DNA of 64,000 nt, taken from NCBI RefSeq assembly GCF_900142545.1, contig NZ_FRBF01000005.1:62001-126000 (forward strand), given 5' to 3'. Origin of the DNA: Fibrobacter sp. UWT2. Lineage in GTDB: Bacteria; Fibrobacterota; Fibrobacteria; Fibrobacterales; Fibrobacteraceae. The translations under genes and the position numbers were made by a program. Below, one piece after another: positions 32,203 through 41,262 of the stretch. The notes beneath the pieces are model-generated. The model was not told where the DNA came from and ran no database searches. It worked only from the letters and a program-made list of their open reading frames with translations. Position 1 is the first letter of the stretch. Every line of letters starts with the position of its first letter.

Positions 32203-33551
32203 CTAGCACCCGATGGCACTGTATTCAAATCCAGCTTCGGCGAGTTCCTTGGGGTCGTAGATGTTGCGGCCGTCGATGATGAGAGCGTTCTTCATGGACT
32301 TCTTCATCACGCCGAAGCTCGGCATGCGGAACTGTTTCCATTCGGTCACGAGCAACAGGGCGTCGGCATCAAGCAAGGCCTCGTACATGTCGTTGCAGTA
32401 AACGATTTGGCTTGCGATGGTCGCGGCGTCTCCCCTTGCAGCCATTCTGCGCTTGCATTCGTTCATGGCGACCGGGTCATACACGCGCACAACCGCACCC
32501 GCTTTCACCAACAAGTCAATCAACACGAGGGCGGTCGCCTCGCGCATATCGTCGGTCTCCGGCTTGAATGCGAGGCCCCACATGGCGATGGTCTTGCCCT
32601 TCAAATTTTCAACCCCGCCAAAACGGGCCGCCAACTTCTTGAAAAGTACAGTCTTCTGGTATTCGTTGACTTCTTCGACGGCTTTCAGCACACCCATCTT
32701 GTAGCCGTTCTTCTCGGCGGTCTTGATGAGGGCCTTCACATCCTTCGGGAAGCAGCTTCCGCCGTAACCGCAACCGGGGTAAAGGAACTTGGAGCCAATA
32801 CGGGTATCGCTGCCGATGCCCTTACGGACCATGTTCACGTCGGCTCCCACGAGTTCGCAGAGGTTCGCGATATCGTTCATAAAGCTGATGCGAGTCGCAA
32901 GCATGCTATTGGCTGCATACTTGATCATTTCTGCACTAGGAATATCGGTAAAGATGACGCGGAAGTTATTCAGCATCATCGGGCGGTACAATCGGGTCAT
33001 GTGTTCCTTGGCCCGTTCGCTTTCCACACCAACGACGACACGGTCGGGCTTCATGAAGTCCGTAATGGCGGAGCCTTCCTTCAAGAATTCCGGATTGCTC
33101 GCCACGTCGAACGGAATATTGACGCCACGCTTATCGAGTTCTTCTTGAATGGCGGCCTTGACCTTCTTGGCGGTGCCGACCGGGACGGTGGATTTTGTCA
33201 CGAGAACCGTGTATTTCTTGATGTTTTGACCAAAGGTGCGCGCGACAGCGAGAACGTACTGCAAGTCGGCGGAGCCGTCTTCGTCGGGGGGGGGGTACCC
33301 ACGGCGCTGAAGACCATCTCGACTCCGTCAAGGACGCTTGCCAAATCTGTCGTGAACTTCAAGCGACCTTCGCGCTGATTGCGGAGCACCATCTCGTCGA
33401 GGCCCGGTTCGTATATGGGGATTTCGCCTTTCTGTAGGGATTCGACTTTCGCTTGGTTCACATCGACGCAAGTGACGTTGACGCCCATCTCGGCAAAGCA
33501 TGTGCCGCTCACAAGGCCTACATAACCCGTACCAACAATCGCAATATTCAT
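32203..33551 (-). pseudogene. ugd: UDP-glucose 6-dehydrogenase, frameshifted at a run of ten G
   Basis: The ATG at 33551 has GGAGAG upstream. The N-terminal NAD domain (MNIAIVGTGYVGLVSGTCFA) reads to VGTPP, where ten G (33286-33295; C on the coding strand) shift the frame. The rest (DLQYVLAVARTFGQNIKKY, KSTVPVGTAKKV, the catalytic cysteine in GCGYGGSCFPKDVKAL, and the C-terminal domain) is intact in another frame. Eight C, or eleven with one extra proline, would restore the normal GTPPDEDGSAD. The enzyme makes UDP-glucuronate for surface polysaccharide. This may be a reversible phase-off state, a true mutation, or a sequencing error in the run. Confidence 0.88.
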
Positions 33552-33595
33552 ATTCTCTCCTTCGATTTCTTTAAAAACTTTACACTCGTTCGCAA

Positions 33596-33603
33596 CAAAA
33601 ATA
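33596..33603 (-). promoter_or_regulatory. TATTTTTG promoter box before ugd
   Basis: On the minus strand TATTTTTG lies 44 bases before the ugd ATG. The rest of the gap 33604-33864 holds a fragment of the GGGCGTTCCCTGCTG repeat (33659) and no gene. Confidence 0.4.
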
Positions 33604-33864
33604 ACATAATTTTTAGCACAAAGTGTCAAAATGCAAATTTCCACGCAGGAATCTTTATGGGCGTTCCCTGCTGGCCACTAGCAAACTAATCGCTGACCGC
33701 GCAACAGCATTGATTTAGGTTTGGCGGATCGTTCGTAATTTTATAACTTTTCCCAAGAAATCAAACAACGGTCGATGACGCGGTTTTATTTATACACTGA
33801 ACATAACAATGTATTTTCCCATATTCTCCCCTCATATTTTATAAACAAAATGTAAGTTTTTTTC

Positions 33865-33872
33865 TATCTTTG
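33865..33872 (+). promoter_or_regulatory. TATCTTTG box 4 bases before the wzx ATG
   Basis: TATCTTTG is followed by CGCT and the ATG at 33877. If transcription starts about 5 bases after the box, as in Bacteroidota, the message is leaderless. No Shine-Dalgarno sequence is possible. Confidence 0.5.
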
Positions 33873-33876
33873 CGCT

Positions 33877-35319
33877 ATGCCTTCAGCAAAAACCGTTACA
33901 GCTAATTTTTTTTGGCGTTTTTTTGAACGATGCGGCTCTCAGCTAGTATCTTTCTTTGTATCAATTATACTTGCCCGTCTGTTGGATCCAACCGTTTATG
34001 GTGAAATCGCCCTTATAACAGTTTTTACGTGTATTTTGCAAGTATTTGTCAATAGTGGATTTGGTACAGCACTTATTCAAAAGAAAAATGCAGACGATTT
34101 AGATTTTTCATCTGTATTTTATTTTAATCTCGTTGCGTGTTTGCTAATGTATGGAATAATGTTCTTTAGTGCTCCGTTCATTGCCGATTTTTATCACAGT
34201 CCGCATTTAACCCCAGTTATTCGAGTTCTTAGCCTAACTCTAATTGTTTCTGGAGTTAGAAATATTCAGCAGGCCTACGTTTCAAAAAAACTAATTTTTA
34301 AGAAATTCTTTTTTGCAACAGCAGGGGGTACCTTCGGTTCCGCTATCGTCGGAATTTCAATGGCTTATATGGATTATGGCGTATGGGCTTTAGTCGGTCA
34401 ACAACTTGCAAATGTTGCTTTAGGAACACTTATTTTATGGGCAACCGTTCGTTGGCGTCCAAAATTAATATTTTCGTTACAACGCCTTAAGCATTTATTT
34501 AGTTATGGTTGGAAATTATTAGTTTCTTCACTATTAGATACGGCATACAATCATTTATGTCAATTGGTTATTGGCCGTATTTACACAGCCAAAGATCTTG
34601 CCTTTTATAATCAGGGGCACCTTTTTCCCAATATAATAGTTACAAACATCAATGCATCTATTGACAGCGTACTTTTGCCAGCAATGTCAGCAGAACAAGA
34701 TGACCGGGCACGAGTTCGGACCATGACACGTAGAGCTATTAGCATCAGCACATACGTCATGATGCCAATTATGATGGGACTTGCCGTTTGCGCAGAGCCT
34801 TTAGTTAGGATAATTCTTACTGAGAAATGGCTTCCTTGCGTTCCTTTTTTGCGTATATTTTGTTTCTCTTTTGCGTTTTGGCCGGTTCATACAGCAAATC
34901 TAAATGCAATTAAAGCCTTGGGGCGCAGCGACCTATTTCTTAAACTTGAAATTATAAAGAAAATTGTTGGCCTTATTGCTATTTTATTGACAATGAATAT
35001 CAGCGTTATGGCAATGGCTTACACGCTTTTTGTGACTAGCATTTTAGGGCAAATCATTAACAGTTGGCCGAATAAAAAACTTCTTGGCTATAATTATCTG
35101 GCGCAGTTAAAGGATATGCTTCCGCAAATACTTCTATCTTGCTTTATGGGTGTAGCGGTTTATTGCATCCAATTTGCTGAACTTAGTGATGTGCCTACGT
35201 TAGTATTGCAGGTTGTTTTGGGAATCACTATTTACGCAATTCTTTCAAAAATCTTTAAAATTGAAAGTTTTTGCTACATTTCTAATGCCGTTTTTAAGGT
35301 GATTAACCACAAAAAATAG
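33877..35319 (+). CDS. wzx: Polysaccharide flippase of the MOP superfamily (WzxC-like)
   Basis: The product has 480 residues and is multi-pass, with about 12-14 hydrophobic helices. The start FFWRFFERCGSQLVSFFVSI and ILARLLDPTVYGEIALI are typical of WzxC/RfbX flippases, as is SGFGTALIQKKNADDLDFSS. It moves lipid-linked repeat units across the inner membrane. It opens the AT-rich plus-strand part of the locus (33.9-41.3 kb), a composition sign of horizontal transfer. Confidence 0.92.
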   Translation: MPSAKTVTANFFWRFFERCGSQLVSFFVSIILARLLDPTVYGEIALITVFTCILQVFVNSGFGTALIQKKNADDLDFSSVFYFNLVACLLMYGIMFFSAPFIADFYHSPHLTPVIRVLSLTLIVSGVRNIQQAYVSKKLIFKKFFFATAGGTFGSAIVGISMAYMDYGVWALVGQQLANVALGTLILWATVRWRPKLIFSLQRLKHLFSYGWKLLVSSLLDTAYNHLCQLVIGRIYTAKDLAFYNQGHLFPNIIVTNINASIDSVLLPAMSAEQDDRARVRTMTRRAISISTYVMMPIMMGLAVCAEPLVRIILTEKWLPCVPFLRIFCFSFAFWPVHTANLNAIKALGRSDLFLKLEIIKKIVGLIAILLTMNISVMAMAYTLFVTSILGQIINSWPNKKLLGYNYLAQLKDMLPQILLSCFMGVAVYCIQFAELSDVPTLVLQVVLGITIYAILSKIFKIESFCYISNAVFKVINHKK

Positions 35320-35350
35320 CTCATTATTTAGATTAGAAGAAAAGTTTTTT

Positions 35351-36421
35351 ATGTCAAATGAAAACGCCGTAATATCTAAGCCTCGCAAATCCAATCTAGA
35401 GCTTTTCCGCATTATAGTTATGCTTTTGATTGTAGCACATCATTATGTGGTAAACTCCGGCCTTATGCCGATTATTACGGCAGATTTTCCATCTGCAAAA
35501 TCAACATTTCTCACATTATTTGGCTGTGCCGGCAAAATAGGCATTAATTGCTTCGTCTTGATTACGGGTTATTTTATGTGTACCTCGCAGATTACTTTAC
35601 GAAAAGCTTTAAAACTACTATTGCAGATAGAGTTTTATAATTTTGTACTATTTTGCATTTTCGTTGCAAATGGTTATATAGACATATCTCCCAAAGCTAT
35701 TTTCCTGAATTTGGCTCCTATTACCTCATTGAAAAACGGATTTGTTGCTTGTTACATTGTATTTTTTTGTTTCATACCATTTATCAATATTTTGATAAAA
35801 AATATAAATCAAAAACAATATCAGATTTTATTGGGACTGTGCTTAACAGTTTTCAGCATCTTTCCGCAGACAATTATTCCCATAAGTTATAGCTATGTTA
35901 GCTGGTTTATGGTTGTATACCTTATTGCAGCCTATCTTAGACTTTATCCACCTCAATGGTCTCTTAATACAAGATATACCGGCTTAGCAACAATGGCGTG
36001 TATGGTAATGTCATTAATTAGCGTCTGGGGGGGGGCACAAATGTTCAGTTTGCTAGGTAAAAAAATAAGTTTCTTTTTTTTCGTGTCAGACTCAAATAAG
36101 CCCCTCGCAGTAATAACCGCTGTATGTGCTTTTTTATTTTTCAAAAATCTGAATATTGGTTATAGCAAGGTTATCAATACCATTGCAGCTTCCGCGTTCG
36201 GTGTACTGCTAATACACGCTAATAGCGACGCCATGCGACAGTGGTTGTGGAAAGACACTCTTGATAATGTAGGAAACTATGCTGGAAACATTTATCTACA
36301 TGCTATTGTAAGCGTTCTTGCAGTTTACGCTATATGTACTGTAATTGATTTTATTCGTATACAGTTGTTGGAAAAACCAGTATTTAAGGTTATAGATCAA
36401 AAAACTAATAAGAATATTTAG
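35351..36421 (+). CDS. Acyltransferase 3 family membrane protein (OafA-like)
   Basis: The product has 356 residues and about ten transmembrane helices. The opening KSNLELFRIIVMLLIVAHHY carries the conserved arginine and histidine of the acyltransferase 3 family, and GINCFVLITGYFM is its usual second helix. Such proteins O-acetylate surface sugars. A run of nine G (36027-36035) lies in frame near residue 227 (SVWGGAQ). Gain or loss of a base there would switch the gene off, a common feature of phase-variable O-antigen acyltransferases. Confidence 0.85.
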   Translation: MSNENAVISKPRKSNLELFRIIVMLLIVAHHYVVNSGLMPIITADFPSAKSTFLTLFGCAGKIGINCFVLITGYFMCTSQITLRKALKLLLQIEFYNFVLFCIFVANGYIDISPKAIFLNLAPITSLKNGFVACYIVFFCFIPFINILIKNINQKQYQILLGLCLTVFSIFPQTIIPISYSYVSWFMVVYLIAAYLRLYPPQWSLNTRYTGLATMACMVMSLISVWGGAQMFSLLGKKISFFFFVSDSNKPLAVITAVCAFLFFKNLNIGYSKVINTIAASAFGVLLIHANSDAMRQWLWKDTLDNVGNYAGNIYLHAIVSVLAVYAICTVIDFIRIQLLEKPVFKVIDQKTNKNI

Positions 36422-36451
36422 CTATATTCGTGCAATTGAGAAGGAATACCT

Positions 36452-37573
36452 ATGTCTGACAAAATGATTACCGTCACCTCTCCGCTTCTTCCGTCTTTAG
36501 AAGAATTTGAACCTTTGCTAAAAGACATTTGGAATCGTAGATGGCTTACCAACAATGGTCATTATCACCAGGAATTGGAAAGGGCTCTTGCGGAATACTT
36601 GGGTGTAGAATACATCAGTCTATTTACTAACGGCACACTCCCGTTGATTACAGCACTCCAAGCAATGCGTATTACGGGCGAGGTTATTACGACTCCGTAC
36701 AGTTTTGTCGCAACAACGCACTCCATCTGGTGGAACGGACTTACTCCGGTATTCGTGGACGTGGATCCGACGACGGGCGACTTAGACCCGCAGAAAATTG
36801 AAGAGGCTATTACGCCGAAAACGACGGCCATTATGCCTGTGCATGTTTACGGCAATCCATGCGACATCGAAGCTATTCAAGAAATCGCTGATCGTTATGG
36901 TCTTGCCGTCATCTACGATGCAGCACACGCTTTCAATGTGAAGGTGAATGGTAGAACCATCTTGGATGCTGGTGACATGAACACGCTCAGTTTCCATGCT
37001 ACAAAAACATACAACACCGTTGAAGGTGGTGCTTTGATTTGCCACGATGCCCGCACCAAAAAGCGCATTGACTACCTCAAGAACTTCGGCTTTGCAGGTG
37101 AGACAACCGTGGTTGCCCCAGGAATCAACAGCAAAATGGACGAAATCCGTTCGGCGTACGGCCTCTGCAACCTGAAGCACATCGATGAAGCCATTGCGGC
37201 TCGCAAAAAAGTAGCCCAGAAGTATCGCGCCGCGCTGGCAAATGTTCCTGGCATTTCAATGTTCAAGGAACGCGATGAAGTGACCTATAACTATTCGTAT
37301 TTCCCGATTTTCGTGAACGAAAAGGAATTCGGTATCAGTCGTGACGCCCTCTACGAAAAGATGAAAGAGCACAACGTTCTTGGTCGCCGCTATTTCTATC
37401 CGTTGATTTCGAGTTTCGCTATTTATCGAGGCTTGCCGTCTGCAACCAAGGAAAACCTCCCCGTAGCAACCCGCATGGCCGATGAAGTAATCTGCTTGCC
37501 TATGCACGCGGGACTTACTGAAGGCGATGCTTCTAGAGTTATTGAACTCATTTGCAATAAGGGGAATGTATAA
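36452..37573 (+). CDS. DegT/DnrJ/EryC1/StrS-family sugar aminotransferase
   Basis: The product has 373 residues. PLP-enzyme landmarks are TPYSFVATTHSIWWNGLTPV, MPVHVYGNPCDIEAI, YDAAHAFNVKVNG and the lysine in SFHATKTYNTVEGGAL near residue 185. It transfers an amino group from glutamate to a keto-sugar nucleotide. The stop overlaps the next ATG (TAATG). It is first in a six-gene cassette with ATP-grasp, GNAT, acyl carrier, reductase and ketoacyl synthase genes. A TATATTCG box at 36423 may be its promoter. Confidence 0.9.
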   Translation: MSDKMITVTSPLLPSLEEFEPLLKDIWNRRWLTNNGHYHQELERALAEYLGVEYISLFTNGTLPLITALQAMRITGEVITTPYSFVATTHSIWWNGLTPVFVDVDPTTGDLDPQKIEEAITPKTTAIMPVHVYGNPCDIEAIQEIADRYGLAVIYDAAHAFNVKVNGRTILDAGDMNTLSFHATKTYNTVEGGALICHDARTKKRIDYLKNFGFAGETTVVAPGINSKMDEIRSAYGLCNLKHIDEAIAARKKVAQKYRAALANVPGISMFKERDEVTYNYSYFPIFVNEKEFGISRDALYEKMKEHNVLGRRYFYPLISSFAIYRGLPSATKENLPVATRMADEVICLPMHAGLTEGDASRVIELICNKGNV

Positions 37574-38772
37574 TGAAAAAGTTGATGCTCCTTGGTGGAA
37601 TTCGCTATTTGCTCCCCGTAATTGAAGCTGCTCATAAACAAGGTTATTATGTAATAACCTGTGATTATATTCCAGACAACATTGCGCACAAGTATTCGGA
37701 TGAGTATGTAAACGTTAGCATTGTTGATAAAGAGGCTGTTCTCCGTGTAGCGCAAGAGAAACAGATTGACGGAATTATGTCTTTCGGTGTAGATCCTGGA
37801 GTTGTCGCTGCGGCGTATGTCCAGGAAAAAATGGGATTACCCGCGTTTGGGCCATATGAATCCGTTAGAATTCTTCAAAATAAAGACCTTTTCCGAAACT
37901 TCCTTACAGAACATGATTTTGTTGTTCCGAAGGCAAAGGGTTTTTCTTCCATGGAAGAGGCTCTTGCTGATTTGGCGTGGTACCAATATCCGGTTATTGT
38001 GAAACCTACCGATTCGGCTGGCAGCAAGGGTGTGACACGTGTTGATTCTGAAAGCTCTTTGCGCTCAGCATTGGAACATGCTTTTGCAAACTCCATTTCT
38101 GGGAAAATCATTGTCGAAGAATTTATTGAAAAAATGGGATGTTCCTCTGATAGCGACTCTTTTTCTTTAGACGGCAAGCTCGTTTTCTGTTCATTTTCAG
38201 CTCAACGATTTGATGAAAATGCAGCAGGACCATATGTTCCTGCAGCTTATTCTTGGCCTTCAACATTCGGCCAGGATTATGAAAAAGAATTGAGGGCTGA
38301 ATTACAGCGTCTTTTGACTTTGCTAGACATGAAAACGTCTGTATACAACATAGAAACCAGAATCGGTAAAAATGGAAAGCCTTACATTATGGAGGTTTCA
38401 CCCCGTGGTGGCGGAAATAGACTTTCCGAGATGCTTCGCTATGCTACGGGAGTTGACCTTATTACGGCTTGCACCCGAGCCGCCGTGGGAGATTCCGTAG
38501 AAAAGGTTCAAGAACCTTCCTTTGAAGGATATTGGGCAGAAATTATTTTGCATGCTGATAAGGATGGTGTTTTTAAAGAACTTTCTGTTTCAAAGGAAAT
38601 AGATTCTTACGTGATTGAAAGGGACTTATGGGTCAAATGCGGCGATCATGTCGAAGCGTTCAATGGTGCAAATAATGCCATAGGGACGCTCGTACTCAAG
38701 TTTGATTCACAGGATTTTCAAGAAAAGGTTGTGTCTGAGCCAAACAAGTATATAAAGGTAGTTGTAGGATAA
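37573..38772 (+). CDS. ATP-grasp ligase
   Basis: The product has 399 residues. Pre-ATP-grasp and ATP-grasp parts are clear: MKKLMLLGGIRYLLPVIEAA, NKDLFRNFLTEHDFVVPKAK, YPVIVKPTDSAGSKGVTRVD (ATP-binding Lys and Gly loop), IIVEEFIEKMGCSSDSD and the metal site NIETRIGKNGKPYIMEVSPR followed by GGGNR. Relatives join a carboxylate to an amine or thiol. In this cassette it may attach an amino acid or acyl group to the amino sugar made by the aminotransferase. Substrate is unknown. Confidence 0.85.
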   Translation: MKKLMLLGGIRYLLPVIEAAHKQGYYVITCDYIPDNIAHKYSDEYVNVSIVDKEAVLRVAQEKQIDGIMSFGVDPGVVAAAYVQEKMGLPAFGPYESVRILQNKDLFRNFLTEHDFVVPKAKGFSSMEEALADLAWYQYPVIVKPTDSAGSKGVTRVDSESSLRSALEHAFANSISGKIIVEEFIEKMGCSSDSDSFSLDGKLVFCSFSAQRFDENAAGPYVPAAYSWPSTFGQDYEKELRAELQRLLTLLDMKTSVYNIETRIGKNGKPYIMEVSPRGGGNRLSEMLRYATGVDLITACTRAAVGDSVEKVQEPSFEGYWAEIILHADKDGVFKELSVSKEIDSYVIERDLWVKCGDHVEAFNGANNAIGTLVLKFDSQDFQEKVVSEPNKYIKVVVG

Positions 38773-38795
38773 AAACGAAATTGACGAGAAGCAGT

Positions 38796-39260
38796 ATGAA
38801 TATCTATCAGCCAGGCGAATACAACGAGAATAAATTGTTTCTGTTTTTACAGGAAACGGACGATTATTTTGTTCCAGCCATGAGTGTGAGAGTAAATCTT
38901 AGAGACTGGGCCGTAAAGATGTGCAAATATGCGGTAATCTTTGAGTATGAGCTTGATGGCGAGATAATTGGACTCGGAGCCACTTATTTCAACAATGCTC
39001 CGGCATATTCTTTTGGAACATATGTATGCGTAAAAAAAGAATATCAAAAAGAAATGTATGGCGTCGAGCTAATACAAAAGATGATAGATTTCGCCAGAGA
39101 AAATGGATCAAAAGGTTTTAAGTGCGAAATTAGAAAATCAAATAAACCTTTAGTAAAGTTTTATAAGCTGATGGGGCTAGAAGCAGTAGAAGAAATTTCT
39201 GTTCCTAACACGACTGAAACAGGCTTGATTATGCAGATAACTTTTAATGAGGAAAAATAA
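38796..39260 (+). CDS. GNAT-family N-acetyltransferase
   Basis: The product has 154 residues. The ATG at 38796 is preferred to the TTG at 38781. The GNAT fold shows in YAVIFEYELDGEIIGLGATY, then YVCVKKEYQKEMYGVELIQKM (acetyl-CoA loop region, without a clear Q/RxxGxG/A) and SNKPLVKFYKLMGLEAVEEI near the end. It is likely to acylate the amino group of the sugar, possibly using the acyl carrier encoded 12 bases downstream. Confidence 0.78.
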   Translation: MNIYQPGEYNENKLFLFLQETDDYFVPAMSVRVNLRDWAVKMCKYAVIFEYELDGEIIGLGATYFNNAPAYSFGTYVCVKKEYQKEMYGVELIQKMIDFARENGSKGFKCEIRKSNKPLVKFYKLMGLEAVEEISVPNTTETGLIMQITFNEEK

Positions 39261-39272
39261 CAGGAGACAATT

Positions 39273-39500
39273 ATGAATCTTACTGAATTTACCCAAGCAT
39301 TCGCAAATATGTTTGATGACACAGACGCCTCTCTATTTAATGAGAATACGAATTATCAAGATCTTGATGAATGGAGTTCTTTGATGACCATGTCAACAAT
39401 TGCTATGGTAAGAACAAAGTGTGGCAAACCTATTACAGCAAAAGAAATACATTCTTGCGAAACGATTGCCGATTTGTACAATTTGATTATGGGAAAATAG
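39273..39500 (+). CDS. Acyl carrier protein
   Basis: The product has 75 residues. It has the four-helix ACP pattern, with the phosphopantetheine serine in LDEWSSLMTMSTIAMV near residue 36 (the common DSL is replaced by SSL). It ends in IHSCETIADLYNLIMG, the usual last helix. AGGAGA precedes the ATG. It is immediately followed by an SDR reductase and a KAS III enzyme, so it should carry a short dedicated acyl chain outside normal fatty acid synthesis. Confidence 0.88.
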   Translation: MNLTEFTQAFANMFDDTDASLFNENTNYQDLDEWSSLMTMSTIAMVRTKCGKPITAKEIHSCETIADLYNLIMGK

Positions 39501-40253
39501 ATGGATAATTCGTTAAATCCTTTTTCTTTAGAAAACAAGACGATCCTTGTGACTGGCGCATCATCAGGCATAGGCCAGGCTATTGCTATTGCTTGCGCTA
39601 AAATGGGTGCGACGGTTGTTGCAACAGCTCGAAATGAAGCCCGCTTGCAAGGCACTCTGCAACAAATGCCGAAAGGAAATCACGCTCTTGTATCGGCAGA
39701 CCTTACAAAAGAAGATGAGATTGAACGACTAATCCAAAGTATTCCAGTGCTAGACGGAATCGTCCATTGTGCAGGAGTGGGATCTCGTGTGCCATGCAAA
39801 TCTTTGGACAAGAATTCTATTGCTGCTGTAATGATGCCAAACTTCGAAGCCCCTGTTTTGTTGCAAGCGGCAATTCTTGCAAACAAGAAAATAAATAAGG
39901 GGGCATCAATAGTTTTTATAGCCTCAAAAGCATATGAGTTGCCAAGTGTCGGAAATGCAGTTTATAGCGCAAGCAAGGGTGCTATTGTTTCTTATTCAAA
40001 GTGTTTGGCTTTAGAATTAGCCCCCCGTCAAATACGCGTTAATTGTATTTGCCCAGCAATGGTTTGGACAAATCTAATTCTTCAAGATGCCTTGACTAAG
40101 GAAGAACTTGAAAGCGCTCAAAAAGCTTATCCGTTAAAGCGTTATGGAAATCCAGAAGACATTGCTAATTTGGCAATTTATCTATTAAGTGGAGCCTCAT
40201 CTTGGATGACTGGCTCCGCAATAGATTTAACCGGTGGAGCGTTGGTACTGTAA
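39501..40253 (+). CDS. SDR-family reductase (FabG-like)
   Basis: The product has 250 residues. TGASSGIGQAIAIACAKMG is the NAD(P)-binding glycine motif, and the catalytic Tyr and Lys are in YSASKGAIVSYSKCLALE near residue 155. RQIRVNCICPAMVWT and the C-terminal GSAIDLTGGALVL are typical of 3-oxoacyl-ACP reductases. The ATG follows the ACP stop with no gap. It would reduce a 3-oxoacyl-ACP made by the next gene to a 3-hydroxyacyl group. Confidence 0.9.
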   Translation: MDNSLNPFSLENKTILVTGASSGIGQAIAIACAKMGATVVATARNEARLQGTLQQMPKGNHALVSADLTKEDEIERLIQSIPVLDGIVHCAGVGSRVPCKSLDKNSIAAVMMPNFEAPVLLQAAILANKKINKGASIVFIASKAYELPSVGNAVYSASKGAIVSYSKCLALELAPRQIRVNCICPAMVWTNLILQDALTKEELESAQKAYPLKRYGNPEDIANLAIYLLSGASSWMTGSAIDLTGGALVL

Positions 40254-40263
40254 CAAGGTGACT

Positions 40264-41262
40264 ATGGCGTACATAAAGGCAATATCGTATTATCTCCCTG
40301 AACAGGTTCTAACAAATGAAGAGCTTGTAAAAGAATTCCCTGAATGGAGTATGGAAAAGGTTGCTGCGAAAGTCGGTGTGGATTCTCGCCATATTGCGGC
40401 AAAAGATGAAACTGCAGGAGACCTGGCCGAAAAAGCCGCAAAGAAACTATTTGCGGAATACTCCGTTGATCCGAAATCAGTAGATTTCCTTTTATTATGT
40501 ACGCAAAGTCCAGATTATTTTTTACCATCAACAGCTTGTATTTTGCAGCATCGCTTAGGAATTCCGACATCTGCAGGCGCTTTTGACTATGACTTGGGCT
40601 GTTCTGGTTGCGTTTATGGTTTAGCTATTGCAAAAGGTCTGATCGCCGCCGGAATTGCAAAGAATGTTCTATTATTAACAGCTGAAACTTATAACAAATA
40701 TCTGCATCCGCAAGATAAGAGTAACCGCTCGATTTTTGGTGATGGTGCCGCAGCATGCTTAATTTCTACGGAAGGAATTGCTGAAATTGGCGAATTTGTT
40801 TTAGGTACAGATGGCAGTGGAGCCGATAATTTGATATTGAAAAGGGGGGGCGCTCGTCAACCAGATGCCAATGGCCATAAGGAAGAAGACGATGACGGAC
40901 ACGTCCGTCGAGACGACTTCCTTTATATGGGTGGAGGAGCTGTTTTTAATTTCACCCTTGATGTTGTTCCGCCAATGATGCAGCAAATTTTAGAAAAAAA
41001 TAAACTTTCTACAGATAATGTGGATTATTATGTTTTCCATCAGGCCAACAAATTTATGCTTTCGACCATCCGCAAAATGTGTGATTTGCCAAAGGACAAA
41101 TTTTATATCAATTTAGCTGAAACAGGAAATACAGTTTCCTCAACGGTGATGATTGCCCTGAAAGATTGCTTGGATAATGGGACAATTTATTCTGGCATGA
41201 AAGTGATGATTTCCGGCTTTGGCGTAGGTCTTAGCTGGGGCGGAACGATGTTGAAGTTTTAG
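40264..41262 (+). CDS. 3-oxoacyl-ACP synthase III (FabH-like)
   Basis: The product has 332 residues. The ATG at 40264 has AAGGTG before it. The catalytic triad is visible: Cys in DYDLGCSGCVYGLAIAKG near 113, His in YYVFHQANKFML near 255 and Asn in ETGNTVSST near 286. KAS III condenses acetyl-CoA with malonyl-ACP. With the local ACP and reductase it could build a 3-hydroxybutyryl-type acyl group for sugar N-acylation. Its stop overlaps by 4 bases the stop of the convergent gene at 41259. Confidence 0.9.
   Translation: MAYIKAISYYLPEQVLTNEELVKEFPEWSMEKVAAKVGVDSRHIAAKDETAGDLAEKAAKKLFAEYSVDPKSVDFLLLCTQSPDYFLPSTACILQHRLGIPTSAGAFDYDLGCSGCVYGLAIAKGLIAAGIAKNVLLLTAETYNKYLHPQDKSNRSIFGDGAAACLISTEGIAEIGEFVLGTDGSGADNLILKRGGARQPDANGHKEEDDDGHVRRDDFLYMGGGAVFNFTLDVVPPMMQQILEKNKLSTDNVDYYVFHQANKFMLSTIRKMCDLPKDKFYINLAETGNTVSSTVMIALKDCLDNGTIYSGMKVMISGFGVGLSWGGTMLKF

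Noticed and set aside
40844-40850. Seven-G run in the KAS III gene as a contingency site
   Set aside because: It is short and in frame in an intact gene. Slippage at seven bases is possible but not convincing without strain data.
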